Below the pieces are notes generated by a model that saw only the letters and a list, made by a program, of their open reading frames with translations, was not told where the DNA came from and made no database searches. Below are positions 25,092 to 32,652 of a stretch of 60,776 nucleotides of DNA, one piece after another. The position numbers and the translations under genes were made by a program. Within the stretch, counting starts at the first letter, position 1. Each line of letters begins with the position of its first letter. The stretch comes from Lachnospiraceae bacterium (lineage in GTDB: Bacteria; Bacillota; Clostridia; Lachnospirales; Lachnospiraceae), in assembly GCA_022794255.1 (NCBI GenBank), contig JAAWEL010000039.1:1-60776 (forward strand), read 5' to 3'.

Positions 25092-26912
25092 ATGAATTTA
25101 GTTACGATTGAACATCTGACAAAATCCTACACAGAGAGACTTCTGTTTGATGATACATCCTTTAGCATGGAGGAAGGGGAAAAGGTGGGGCTTATCGGGA
25201 TCAATGGCACCGGCAAATCCACCTTGCTTAGGATTGTGGCCGGGCTGGAGGAGGCAGATGAGGGAAGTGTGATTTTTCGAAGGAATCTGTATATTCGCTA
25301 TCTTCCACAAAATCCCCGGTTTTTATCAGGAGACACCGTGCTAGACAGCATTGTGCGGGATAATAAAAAGGAACCTCATTTTACCTCCGAGGAAGAGATT
25401 CGGGCCAGTGCCAGGGCGATTCTCACCAAGATGGGGATCTGGGATTATGAGGCAAAGGTAGATACTCTGTCAGGAGGACAAAAGAAGCGGGTGGCTTTGA
25501 CTTCTGTGCTTTTGTCCACTGCAGATCTGCTGATTCTGGATGAGCCCACCAACCATTTAGACAGTGAGATGGCAGACTGGCTGGAGGGTTATCTAAAGCG
25601 CTTTCATGGCGCCCTTTTGATGATTACTCACGACCGGTATTTTTTAGACAGCGTAACAACAAGGATCGTGGAACTGGATAAGGGGAAGCTTTACAGTTAT
25701 CAGACCAACTATGAAGGCTTTGTCAAATGGAAGGCGGAGCGGATGGATATGGCACTGGCGTCCGAGCGGAAGCGCCAGTCCATCTTAAAAACGGAGCTGG
25801 AATGGATGCAGCGGGGAGCAAGAGCCCGTTCCACCAAGCAGAAGGCTCATATTCAGAGGTATGAGGCTCTGCGGGATCAGGAAGCGCCGAAATTTGACCA
25901 GGAGGTGGAGTTGGAATCTGTTTCCAGCCGGCTGGGAAGGACCACTGTGGAGATACTGGGGCTTTCCAAGGCCTATGGTTCCAAAGTGCTTTTGAAAGAT
26001 TTTACTTATATTTTTCTTAAAAATGACCGGGTGGGGATTATTGGTCCCAATGGAAGCGGCAAATCCACCTTACTTAAGATGATTGCCGGGTGGGTGAAGC
26101 CGGATACAGGGGATATCCGGATTGGGCAGACGGTGAAGCTGGGATATTTTTCCCAGGAAAATGAGGCAATGGATGAAAGCCTAAAGGTGATTGACTATAT
26201 CCGGAATGTGGCGGAGGTGGTGCACACAAGAGATGGAAGCATCAGTGCTTCCCAGATGCTGGAACGGTTTTTATTTCCCGGAAGTATGCAGCATACAGGA
26301 ATCAGCAGGCTTTCCGGTGGGGAGAAACGGCGGCTTTATCTTCTGCGGATTCTGATGGAGGCGCCAAATATCTTGCTTTTAGACGAACCAACCAATGATC
26401 TGGACATTCGGACTCTGACGATTCTTGAGGATTACTTAGACAGTTTTTCCGGGATTGTGGTGACCGTGTCCCATGACCGGTATTTTCTGGACCGGGTAGT
26501 CAGACGGATCTTTGCTTTTGAGGGGGATGGGGCTGTGGTTCCGTATGAGGGAGGATTTACAGATTACCAGGCAGCCGTTGAGAGAAAGGGATTCAAGCAG
26601 GAACCGGAGGGAGCGGGAAAAGAAAAGGGAGACGGAATCAAGATCAAAGGAGGCAATGGACGTGAACACCAGAAAAAGCTGAAATTTACCTATAAGGAAC
26701 AGAAGGAGTGGGAGACGATAGAGGAAAGCATTGCTGTTTTGGAGGATAAAATCGAAGATCTGGAACGCCTGATCGAAGAATCGGCTACGGTATTTGGTAA
26801 GCTGAGTTTGCTGATGGAGGAAAAAGCACAGACAGAACAGCTGCTGGAGGAAAAAATGGAGCGGTGGGTGTATTTAAATGAGCTTGCAGAGAAGATTGCC
26901 AAACAAGGATAG
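25092..26912 (+). CDS. ABC-F ATPase (Uup/YfmR-like ribosome-associated factor)
   Basis: Cytosolic twin-ATPase of 606 aa without membrane segments. The first domain has GINGTGKST, LSGGQKKRVAL and LLILDEPTNHLDSEM; the second has GPNGSGKST, LSGGEKRRLYL and ILLLDEPTNDLDI. A charged linker (KWKAERMDMALASERKRQSIL and on) joins them, matching the P-site tRNA-interaction motif region of ABC-F proteins. A Lys-rich stretch and a C-terminal coiled coil (~70 residues) place it near Uup/YfmR, translation factors that relieve stalled ribosomes. A resistance-type ABC-F is less likely given the long tail. The start at 25092 follows AAAGGAGGAACC. Confidence 0.88.
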   Translation: MNLVTIEHLTKSYTERLLFDDTSFSMEEGEKVGLIGINGTGKSTLLRIVAGLEEADEGSVIFRRNLYIRYLPQNPRFLSGDTVLDSIVRDNKKEPHFTSEEEIRASARAILTKMGIWDYEAKVDTLSGGQKKRVALTSVLLSTADLLILDEPTNHLDSEMADWLEGYLKRFHGALLMITHDRYFLDSVTTRIVELDKGKLYSYQTNYEGFVKWKAERMDMALASERKRQSILKTELEWMQRGARARSTKQKAHIQRYEALRDQEAPKFDQEVELESVSSRLGRTTVEILGLSKAYGSKVLLKDFTYIFLKNDRVGIIGPNGSGKSTLLKMIAGWVKPDTGDIRIGQTVKLGYFSQENEAMDESLKVIDYIRNVAEVVHTRDGSISASQMLERFLFPGSMQHTGISRLSGGEKRRLYLLRILMEAPNILLLDEPTNDLDIRTLTILEDYLDSFSGIVVTVSHDRYFLDRVVRRIFAFEGDGAVVPYEGGFTDYQAAVERKGFKQEPEGAGKEKGDGIKIKGGNGREHQKKLKFTYKEQKEWETIEESIAVLEDKIEDLERLIEESATVFGKLSLLMEEKAQTEQLLEEKMERWVYLNELAEKIAKQG

Positions 26913-26924
26913 AGCAGAAAAAAA

Positions 26925-26958
26925 TCACCGGAATGAGACTCTTTTGTGATCTCATCCT
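26925..26958 (-). terminator. Terminator of the cis-prenyltransferase gene
   Basis: On the minus strand GGATGAGA (26958-26951) pairs with TCTCATTCC, followed by GGTGATTTTTTT. It begins at the stop codon of the gene and lies in the gap to the convergent ABC-F gene. Confidence 0.6.
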
Positions 26959-27575
26959 CCGAGCGTGATATCTTGTTTGGAATACCAGGCAAGAGCCTCT
27001 TTAATATGGCTGACCGTAAAATCCGGCCAATAGTCATTGACCACATAGATGTCTGCATAGGCAGACTGTACAGGGAGAAATCCAGAAAGCCTCCTTCTGC
27101 CTCCCCAGCGGATAATCAGCTCCACACGGGACACATCAGAGGATTTCATGGAAGAAGGAACACCCTGGCGTAATCCCAGATCCCACTGATAGCTGTAGTT
27201 GACAAGAAAATTTATTTTTATTCCGCCATTTCCAAAAACTTTCCTGGTTGTATAGGGAAGAAGCTCTTTTGGAAACATGGCGGATTTTGTATTGCCTAAA
27301 ACCAGTAACTCGGCATCTTCCTTGGAGAGAAACTCCACAGCCTGGACACAGGCAGCAGAAAAGGCAAGGCGTTGAATGGATGGACGTTTGGTATTATCCG
27401 CTGTAAAACCATAGAAAGTCATCTCTCTGATTCCCAGATTTTGACATATGTGGAAAAGTTCCATGCCTGGAGAGATACCGTGACTGTAACCTTCCTCTTT
27501 TCCAAGTCCTTTTTCTGTTGCCCATCTGCGGTTGCCGTCCGGAATGATTCCGATGTGCCTGGGAATTCTTGTCAT
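26952..27575 (-). CDS. Short cis-prenyltransferase (undecaprenyl diphosphate synthase family)
   Basis: Polyprenyl diphosphate synthase fold, 207 aa, about 35-40 residues shorter than ordinary UppS. The catalytic loop HIGIIPDGNRRWA carries Asp13. NTKRPSIQR, the diphosphate-binding Arg region DVSRVELIIRWGGRRRLSGFLPVQSAYADIYVVNDYWPDF and the final helix are present. YADIYV replaces the usual SEFYF-like wall segment, and a shortened middle should change product length. It could be a secondary enzyme making a shorter prenyl chain rather than the essential 55-carbon carrier. It is a single-gene unit convergent with the ABC-F gene. Confidence 0.82.
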   Translation of the reverse strand: MTRIPRHIGIIPDGNRRWATEKGLGKEEGYSHGISPGMELFHICQNLGIREMTFYGFTADNTKRPSIQRLAFSAACVQAVEFLSKEDAELLVLGNTKSAMFPKELLPYTTRKVFGNGGIKINFLVNYSYQWDLGLRQGVPSSMKSSDVSRVELIIRWGGRRRLSGFLPVQSAYADIYVVNDYWPDFTVSHIKEALAWYSKQDITLGG

Positions 27576-27740
27576 AATATTATGGATTCCTTCCTGCTTT
27601 AATTTTTTTGATTAGGGAAAGTATATCCAAAGTTGTGATAGTTATACAGATTCATATGGTCAGAGCAGCATATATACAGACTGGGAGTGAACCCTATTAT
27701 CACAATTATTGCTTTATTCTTAGATTCGTGGAAAAATCAG

Positions 27741-27769
27741 TTGCACCTGCTATCTATATTTGGTAGAAT
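27741..27769 (+). promoter_or_regulatory. Promoter of the AEC transporter gene
   Basis: TTGCAC (27741-27746), a 17-base spacer, TAGAAT (27764-27769). Confidence 0.7.
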
Positions 27770-27830
27770 ATTGCAGATATGGAAAAATATATGTGAGGAT
27801 TTCTAATCCCGAACTGCAAAGGAGAATATC

Positions 27831-28751
27831 ATGACAGGGATTTTGACTGTGCTTGCCAGAGCAACTGCCTTTATTTTGATTATTGTTACCGGATATGCTT
27901 TAAAAAAGAAAGGATTTTTCCATCCGGATGATTTTTACCTTTTTTCCAAGGTTGTAATACGGATCACTCTTCCTTGTGCTATTATTTCCAATTTCAGCAG
28001 AATTTCTATGGACAACTCCCTGTTGTTTATGTGTGTGCTGGGACTGGCTGCTAATTTGATTATGGTTCTTGTGGGATATGTAACCAATTTGAGAGGTCCA
28101 AGGCAGCAGAAAGCTTTTGATATGATTAATTTGTCTGGATATAATATCGGAAATTTTACCCTGCCTTTTGTCCAGAGCTTTTTAGGGCCAGTCGGTTTTG
28201 CCGCTACCAGTCTTTTTGACGCAGGAAATGCAGTTATGTGTACAGGTGCCACTTTTACCATAGCTTCCATTGTGGCCGGAACCGGAGACCGGCCATCGGT
28301 AAAAAATGTGGTGAAGAGTCTGTTTTCTTCTCTTCCCTTTGATGCCTACCTGATTATGACTATGCTGGCAGTGTTCAGGATCCGACTGCCGGAAATGGTG
28401 GTTTCCTATGCAGAGACGGTGGGAAACGCCAATGCGTTTCTGGCTCTTTTGATGATTGGAATTGGGTTTGAGATTCGTATGGAGAAAGAAAAGCTGGCCA
28501 GGATTCTTCGGATATTATTTGTGCGCTATGGGATGGGAGTGGTGCTGGCACTGGCAGCATATCATTTCCTTCCCTATGCCCTGGAAGTGCGGCAGGCTTT
28601 GGCTTTGATTGCTTTAGGTCCGATTTCTTCTGTAGCTCCTGCTTTTACCGGCAAGGTAAAGGGTGATGTGGAAATGGCCAGTGCAGTTAATTCTTTATCC
28701 ATTGTCATGAGTATTTTGATGATTACCGGGGCTTTGATGATTGTGCTGTAA
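27831..28751 (+). CDS. AEC-family (auxin efflux carrier-like) permease
   Basis: Inner-membrane carrier of 306 aa with eight to ten hydrophobic segments. It begins ILTVLARATAFILIIVTGYALKKKG, with the family's helix-break FPYIVLP-like region appearing as NLSGYNIGNFTLPFVQSFLGP. Bacterial AEC members carry small organic acids such as malate or malonate, or unknown compounds; the cargo here cannot be told. The start follows AAAGGAGAATATC. An acetyltransferase gene lies 65 bases downstream without a clear terminator, so the two may be co-transcribed. Confidence 0.85.
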   Translation: MTGILTVLARATAFILIIVTGYALKKKGFFHPDDFYLFSKVVIRITLPCAIISNFSRISMDNSLLFMCVLGLAANLIMVLVGYVTNLRGPRQQKAFDMINLSGYNIGNFTLPFVQSFLGPVGFAATSLFDAGNAVMCTGATFTIASIVAGTGDRPSVKNVVKSLFSSLPFDAYLIMTMLAVFRIRLPEMVVSYAETVGNANAFLALLMIGIGFEIRMEKEKLARILRILFVRYGMGVVLALAAYHFLPYALEVRQALALIALGPISSVAPAFTGKVKGDVEMASAVNSLSIVMSILMITGALMIVL

Positions 28752-28816
28752 CGGATTGGAACAAGCAAACAGATAAAATCAATCTGTATAAGAAGCTTGT
28801 GAAGGGAGAAAATGAT

Positions 28817-29431
28817 ATGAATAGGGATACAATTCGGATTCGGGCTGCTGTGCCAGAGGATGGGAAAGAGCTGTTAAAGATCTACGCGCCCTATGTGGAA
28901 AAAACGGCCATCACTTTTGAATATACTGTGCCAGAGCTTAGAATATTCAGAGAAAGAATAGAAAATACTCTGAAAAAGTATCCCTATCTTGTCGCTGAGA
29001 AGGATGGGGAGCTGTCGGGCTATGCCTATACCAGCCCTTTTGTAGGCCGGGCTGCCTATGGATGGGCTGCGGAGGTAAGCATTTATATAAGGGAGGACAG
29101 ACGGAGAACAGGGGTGGGAAAAAGGCTTTATCAGGCAATTGAGGAGATTTCCAGGGCCCAGAATATTCTGAACCTGAATGCGTGTATCAGCAGTCCGGAG
29201 ACAGAGGATGCGTATCTGACAAAGAACAGTATCCGGTTCCATTGCCGCATGGGCTATAAAATGGTTGGGGAGTTTCACAAGTGTGGCTATAAATTCGGGC
29301 GCTGGTATAACATGGTCTGGATGGAGAAAATCATTGGGGAGCACATGAATGAGCCGCTGGCGGTGATTCCTTTTCCTCAGCTTTTTAATCATGTTATCAA
29401 CTCACCAAATTTGGAAGATTTTGTCAATTAA
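28817..29431 (+). CDS. GNAT N-acetyltransferase (phosphinothricin-acetyltransferase-like)
   Basis: Cytosolic acetyl-CoA-dependent acetyltransferase of 204 aa. The fold is clear: IRIRAAVPEDGKELLKIYAPYVEKTAITFEYTVP at the N-terminus, the acetyl-CoA loop EDRRRTGVGKRLY with the R-x-x-G-x-G pattern, and MGYKMVGEFHKCGYKFGRWYNMVWMEK typical of the Pat/YwnH group acting on amino-acid-like amines. I start at the ATG at 28817 with AAGGGAG upstream; a GTG at 28799 would overlap the ribosome site. The substrate is unproven; methionine sulfone and related amino acids are common for such enzymes. Confidence 0.87.
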   Translation: MNRDTIRIRAAVPEDGKELLKIYAPYVEKTAITFEYTVPELRIFRERIENTLKKYPYLVAEKDGELSGYAYTSPFVGRAAYGWAAEVSIYIREDRRRTGVGKRLYQAIEEISRAQNILNLNACISSPETEDAYLTKNSIRFHCRMGYKMVGEFHKCGYKFGRWYNMVWMEKIIGEHMNEPLAVIPFPQLFNHVINSPNLEDFVN

Positions 29432-29545
29432 AAATAAGATAAATTTTTGTATATTTAGAAAATAAATTGCGACTATAGAATTTTGCGGAAAAATAGTCAA
29501 AAAAATTTTTTCGCCAAGAAATATTCTGGTGATTATCACAATCTT

Positions 29546-29565
29546 ATTGTTGTGAGATCAACAAT
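29546..29565. promoter_or_regulatory. Inverted repeat upstream of the amino acid importer promoter
   Basis: ATTGTTG (29546-29552), spacer TGAGAT, CAACAAT (29559-29565). Perfect 7-bp arms end four bases before the -35, a position suited to an activator or repressor. Confidence 0.55.
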
Positions 29566-29568
29566 CCC

Positions 29569-29597
29569 TTGACTTTGATCGATCCTTGTGTTAGAAT
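29569..29597 (+). promoter_or_regulatory. Promoter of the amino acid importer operon
   Basis: TTGACT (29569-29574), a 17-base spacer, TAGAAT (29592-29597). The 322-base gap 29432-29753 holds this promoter, the repeat before it and the leader behind it. An A/T-rich hairpin near 29484-29514 may end the acetyltransferase transcript. Confidence 0.8.
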
Positions 29598-29603
29598 TTC
29601 ACA

Positions 29604-29753
29604 TGTGGCTTATGCGAGCCAATGGTCAAAGAGGACATCGCTTTATTTCGCGTTGTCTTTTTTCTTTTCATTTGAGATATCCTTTGGATGGAATGAAACC
29701 ACGAATGGCGGGAAAGCCGTCCCACTAATTTTTATCTATGAGGAGGAAAAGTT
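29604..29753 (+). promoter_or_regulatory. Structured 150-base leader with a terminator-like hairpin
   Basis: GGCT-TATGC-GAGCC forms a small hairpin. GACATCGC (29634-29641) then pairs with GCGTTGTC (29650-29657), and six Ts follow, a classic intrinsic-terminator shape ahead of the first gene. A further GGC/GCC hairpin lies near 29707-29717. I cannot match it to a known riboswitch class. It may be an attenuator. Confidence 0.5.
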
Positions 29754-30602
29754 ATGAAGAAGAAATTGATTGCGTTAACCATGTCTGTTCTGATGGCAGT
29801 ATCTTTAAGTGCATGTGGAGGAGGCAGTACAAAGGATACCACAGCTGCAGCTTCTACAGCAGAGGCAACCACAAAAGCAGAAGACACCACAGCAGCAGAT
29901 GCAGAGGTGTCCACAGAAAAAGCGGCTTCCGATAAAGTGTATAAGATTGCAACGGACACCACCTTTGCTCCTTTTGAGTTTGAGAATGACAAAGGCGAGA
30001 TGGTGGGAATCGATCTGGATCTGTTAAAAGCTATTGCTGAGGATCAGGGTTTTGAGTATGAGCTGGTTGTGGCCGGATTTTCCGCAGCAACGACTGGTCT
30101 GGAAGCAGGAGAGTATGATGCGGTGATTGCAGGTATGTCTATCACCGATGCCAGAAAAGAAAAATATGACTTTTCTGAGCCTTATTATGATTCCGGTGTA
30201 GGTATGGCTGTAAATGCAGATTCTGATATTGCTTCCTATGAGGATTTAAACGGAAAAACGGTTGCCGCTAAGATCGGTACAGAAGGCTGCACCTTTGCTG
30301 AGTCTATTGCTGACCAATATGGATTTACCATTATGCAGTTTGAGGACTCTTCCAGCATGTATCAGGATGTGCTGGCTGGCAATTCCGTAGCTTGCTTTGA
30401 GGATTATCCGGTGTTAGGTTATGAGATCTCCCGGGGAACCCCATTTAAGATGCCTCTGGATATGGAGCATGGAAATTCCTACGGATTTGCTGTAATGAAA
30501 GGGGAGAATACAGAGCTATTAGAAAAGTTTGATGCTGGCTTAAAGAATATGAAGGACAGCGGAAAATACGATGAGATTTTGAATACTTACATTTCCAAGT
30601 AA
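29754..30602 (+). CDS. Polar amino acid ABC transporter substrate-binding lipoprotein
   Basis: Extracellular receptor of family 3 (GlnH/ArtJ/FliY type), 282 aa. The lipoprotein signal ends LSACGGG, followed by a long Thr/Ala-rich tether to about residue 60. The domain opens YKIATDTTFAPFEFENDKGEMVGIDLDLLKAIAED and continues FDAVIAGMSITDARKEKYDFSEPYYDSG and the hinge-return GTEGCTFAE. The carboxylate/amine-binding pattern is that of polar amino acid receptors, with glutamine, arginine or cystine possible. It leads an operon with a permease and an ATPase. Confidence 0.9.
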   Translation: MKKKLIALTMSVLMAVSLSACGGGSTKDTTAAASTAEATTKAEDTTAADAEVSTEKAASDKVYKIATDTTFAPFEFENDKGEMVGIDLDLLKAIAEDQGFEYELVVAGFSAATTGLEAGEYDAVIAGMSITDARKEKYDFSEPYYDSGVGMAVNADSDIASYEDLNGKTVAAKIGTEGCTFAESIADQYGFTIMQFEDSSSMYQDVLAGNSVACFEDYPVLGYEISRGTPFKMPLDMEHGNSYGFAVMKGENTELLEKFDAGLKNMKDSGKYDEILNTYISK

Positions 30603-30630
30603 CACGTTTCCTGTACATTTCTGCTATGGA

Positions 30631-30650
30631 GCCCTGCCTTTTGACAGGGC
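30631..30650 (+). promoter_or_regulatory. Intergenic stem-loop after the binding-protein gene
   Basis: GCCCTG (30631-30636) pairs with CAGGGC (30645-30650), extendable by GGA/TCC. No T-run follows, so it probably stabilises or processes mRNA to give more binding protein than permease. Confidence 0.6.
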
Positions 30651-30684
30651 CTTCCTGGTACTTAAAAATAAGGATGATGATAAA

Positions 30685-31365
30685 ATGGTTTTTTTTGAGG
30701 TGCTTGTACAATATTTTCCTTCGTTTAGTGTAGCACTGGGGGAAACGGTAAAGCTGACTGGGATTTCTTTGATCTGCGCAACGGTTCTGGGGGTGATTTT
30801 CGGACTTTTTAAGGTGTCTGGAATCAAACCTTTAAAACTGATTGCCAATATCTATATTGATATTATCCGTGGAACCCCTCTGATGGTGCAGGTGATGATT
30901 ATATTTTATGGTCTGAGTCAGGTGCTGCGCCCATATGGTTTTGCCTGGGGCAATATAGGCGGCAACTTTACAGCAGGAGCAGTAACGCTGAGTCTGAATG
31001 CAGGCGCCTACATGGCAGAGATTATTCGGGGAGGGATTGAGGCAGTTGATAAGGGCCAGATGGAAGCGGCCCGCAGCCTGGGCCTTCCCTATGGGAAGGC
31101 AATGAGAAAGGTGATTCTGCCTCAGGCATTCCGCACCATGCTGCCATCGATTATCAACCAGTTTATTATTTCCATGAAGGATACATCCCTGATCTCGATT
31201 ATCGGAATCCGGGAGCTGACTCAGAACGGCAAGATCATTGCTGCCAACTCAGCGTCTAAGGTCATGGCCATCTGGCTGGTGGTGGCAGCATTCTACCTGG
31301 TGGTGTGTACCATTTTGTCTAAGGTAGCATTGCTGGTGGAGAGGAAGGTGTCCTATGGAAAATAA
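30685..31365 (+). CDS. Polar amino acid ABC transporter permease
   Basis: HisM/GlnP-type membrane subunit, 226 aa, with about five helices. The conserved EAA loop for ATPase contact is [28 protein letters not shown]. The N-terminal [29 protein letters not shown] and the [15 protein letters not shown] motif are diagnostic of the family. A single permease is present, so it likely works as a homodimer. It overlaps the ATPase gene by 11 bases. Confidence 0.92.
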   Translation: MVFFEVLVQYFPSFSVALGETVKLTGISLICATVLGVIFGLFKVSGIKPLKLIANIYIDIIRGTPLMVQVMIIFYGLSQVLRPYGFAWGNIGGNFTAGAVTLSLNAGAYMAEIIRGGIEAVDKGQMEAARSLGLPYGKAMRKVILPQAFRTMLPSIINQFIISMKDTSLISIIGIRELTQNGKIIAANSASKVMAIWLVVAAFYLVVCTILSKVALLVERKVSYGK

Positions 31366-32089
31366 AAAGATTTTGGTGAAAAACCTGAAAAAGAATTTTG
31401 GTCATCTGGAGGTGCTTAAAAGTATCAGCCTGGAGGTGACGGAGGGAGAGGTGGTCTGCCTTATAGGTCCTTCCGGTTCGGGAAAAAGCACCTTTTTGCG
31501 CTGTTTAAATCGTTTGGAAAAGATTACGGCAGGGGAAGTCAATGTGGATGGGCATCCCATTTCCGATTCCAATGTTAATATAAATCGGGTGCGGGAAAAT
31601 ATTGGCATGGTTTTTCAGCATTTTAATTTGTTTCCCCATTTGACTGTGCGGGAGAATATTACTCTGGCCCCGGTGGAGCTTAAGAAAATGGATAAGCAGA
31701 AGGCCTCCAAAAAGGCTGAGGAGCTTTTGGAACGGGTAGGCCTTGCAGACAAAGCAGATACCTATCCGGGACAGCTTTCCGGAGGACAGAAGCAGCGGGT
31801 GGCCATTGCCCGGGCATTGGCAATGAACCCGGATATTATGCTGTTTGACGAACCCACCAGTGCCTTGGATCCAGAGATGGTTGGAGAGGTTTTGGAGGTC
31901 ATGAAGCAGCTGGCGGCGGATGGAATGACCATGGTGGTGGTGACACATGAGATGGGCTTTGCCAGAGAGGTGGCAGATCGGGTGATCTTTATGGATGAAG
32001 GATATATTGTCGAGGAAGGTACACCAGAAGAGATTTTTGGAAATCCAAAGGAAGAGAGAACCATCAGCTTTTTAAATAAGGTGCTGTAG
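31355..32089 (+). CDS. glnQ: Polar amino acid ABC transporter ATPase
   Basis: ATPase of 244 aa with all family 3 motifs: Walker [11 protein letters not shown]-loop [14 protein letters not shown], signature [17 protein letters not shown], Walker [20 protein letters not shown] and the switch VVTHEMGFA. It powers the permease encoded directly upstream. The glnQ name reflects family resemblance only; the transported amino acid is not established. Confidence 0.9.
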   Translation: MENKKILVKNLKKNFGHLEVLKSISLEVTEGEVVCLIGPSGSGKSTFLRCLNRLEKITAGEVNVDGHPISDSNVNINRVRENIGMVFQHFNLFPHLTVRENITLAPVELKKMDKQKASKKAEELLERVGLADKADTYPGQLSGGQKQRVAIARALAMNPDIMLFDEPTSALDPEMVGEVLEVMKQLAADGMTMVVVTHEMGFAREVADRVIFMDEGYIVEEGTPEEIFGNPKEERTISFLNKVL

Positions 32090-32112
32090 CATGTGTCTGC
32101 GGTGACAAATAT

Positions 32113-32150
32113 AAGGGAGGCTTCGCGAATTGGTGAGCCTTCTTTTCATT
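32113..32150 (+). terminator. Probable terminator of the amino acid importer operon
   Basis: AGGCT (32118-32122) pairs with AGCCT (32136-32140), followed by TCTTTTC. The stem is short and weak. Confidence 0.4.
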
Positions 32151-32189
32151 TCCTGATTTATATAAAAATCTCTCACCTGAAAATTCCGG

Positions 32190-32217
32190 TTGTGGTTTCC
32201 GGGAAAAATGGTATAAT
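32190..32217 (+). promoter_or_regulatory. Promoter of the yloU-fakA genes
   Basis: TTGTGG (32190-32195), a 16-base spacer, TATAAT (32212-32217), about 65 bases before the gene. Confidence 0.65.
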
Positions 32218-32280
32218 GTCAATATAGGCAGTAAGCAGAATAGAGGGCTGATTGCAGTAATACCTGAATGGAGGGATGGA

Positions 32281-32637
32281 ATGAAAGGTCGCATAAATAA
32301 CAAGCTGGGTGAGATCCAGATAGGTTCTGACGTGATTGCGCTATATGCGGGAATGACAGCAGTGGAATGCTTTGGGATTGTTGGTATGGCCGTTGTGAGT
32401 ATGAAAGACGGACTGGTAAAGCTTTTGAAGCGGGAGAGCCTGACAAAGGGAATCCATGTAAAGATTGAGGATAATCGCATCAGCCTGGAGTTTCATGTGA
32501 TTGTGGCATATGGTGTCAGTATCTGTGCAGTGTCTGATAATCTGATTGCTAATGTTAAATACAAGGTAGAAGAATTCACCGGCATGGATGTTGAGAAGAT
32601 CAATATTTATGTAGAAGGTGTACGAGTGATAGATTAA
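32281..32637 (+). CDS. yloU: Asp23/Gls24 family protein (YloU-like)
   Basis: Small cytosolic protein of 118 aa in the alkaline-shock/Gls24 family. It contains LGEIQIGSDVIALYAGMTAVECFGIVGMAV, the mid-part EDNRISLEFHVIVAYGVSICAVSDNLIANVKYKVEEFTGMDVEKINIYVEGVRV, and a basic linker. In Bacillota this gene regularly precedes the DAK2-domain gene now known as fatty acid kinase, as here, and it is linked to envelope and lipid homeostasis. The molecular role is unclear. The spacing to the next gene is 15 bases. Confidence 0.88.
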   Translation: MKGRINNKLGEIQIGSDVIALYAGMTAVECFGIVGMAVVSMKDGLVKLLKRESLTKGIHVKIEDNRISLEFHVIVAYGVSICAVSDNLIANVKYKVEEFTGMDVEKINIYVEGVRVID

Positions 32638-32652
32638 GGAGGAAACCTACCG

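Noticed and set aside
29604-29753. Leader as a known glutamine or T-box riboswitch
   Set aside because: The conserved bases of those classes (for example the T-box AGGGTGG) are absent; kept only as an unassigned structured leader.
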